DNA from: Protula sp. h YS-2021
Taxonomy: Eukaryota; Annelida; Polychaeta; Sabellida; Serpulidae
Direction of reading: 5' to 3'
Length of the DNA stretch: 64,000 nt
Assembly (NCBI GenBank): GCA_949752745.1
Contig: OX457027.1
Span: 58,656,053 to 58,720,052 of the forward strand
In this document: piece by piece, positions 63,993-64,000 of the stretch
Layout: each line of letters opens with the position of its first letter
Numbering within the stretch: the first letter of the stretch is position 1
The notes under the pieces: generated by a model
What the model was told of the DNA's origin: nothing
The model's input: the letters and a program-made list of their open reading frames with translations, nothing else
Database searches by the model: none
Position numbers and translations under genes: made by a program

Positions 63993-64000
63993 ATTATACG

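Overview
This is eukaryotic animal DNA. Genes have spliced exons with GT/AG signals, introns are long, and about two thirds of the window is non-coding, AT-rich sequence full of short repeats. The gene content (PRPF18, a PRMT-family enzyme, a Toll-like LRR receptor, a secreted EEP-fold enzyme), a Ngaro/PAT-type retrotransposon and short elements built from ~165-180 bp tandem cores, GACA/GACG microsatellites and terminal hairpins suggest a marine invertebrate. I favour a lophotrochozoan, perhaps a mollusc. That assignment is inference.

Layout. 2.5-7.9 kb (+): the last four recognisable exons of a protein arginine methyltransferase; its catalytic half lies upstream of the window. 10.0-12.2 kb: a hAT-type non-autonomous transposon with a perfect 8-bp target duplication. 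14.2-17.1 kb (-): a single-exon Toll-like receptor with LRRs, a transmembrane helix and a divergent TIR-like domain. 17.2-31.8 kb: repeat-rich DNA without a recognised gene, apart from one possible orphan exon near 18.1 kb. 31.8-35.3 kb (-): a 5'-truncated Ngaro/PAT retrotransposon (gag remnant, RT-RNase H, tyrosine recombinase, split direct repeats). 38.7-46.6 kb (-): complete PRPF18, ten coding exons, 348 residues, every intron in phase 0. 47.7-53.5 kb (+): a five-exon secreted/membrane enzyme of the endonuclease/exonuclease/phosphatase (EEP) fold, divergent from PRPF18 across ~1.1 kb. 53.5-63.6 kb: repeats, including a (TA)n tract and an array rich in TCAAGGTCA motifs. 63.6-64.0 kb (-): the C-terminal part of an unidentified protein running off the edge.

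The most notable observations are these. (1) In the EEP enzyme, the catalytic S-D-H motif is separated from the rest of the fold by a Cys-rich segment and a two-helix membrane hairpin, yet the topology places both parts on the same side of the membrane. (2) Two unrelated genes, the PRMT and PRPF18, each carry an intronic minisatellite whose unit includes a copy of the adjoining exon's splice boundary, making arrays of candidate decoy splice sites. (3) The EEP gene appears to use at least one GC-AG intron. (4) The receptor's TIR-like domain lacks the usual box 2 residues.

The genes look like independent neighbours; nothing suggests that they act in one pathway.
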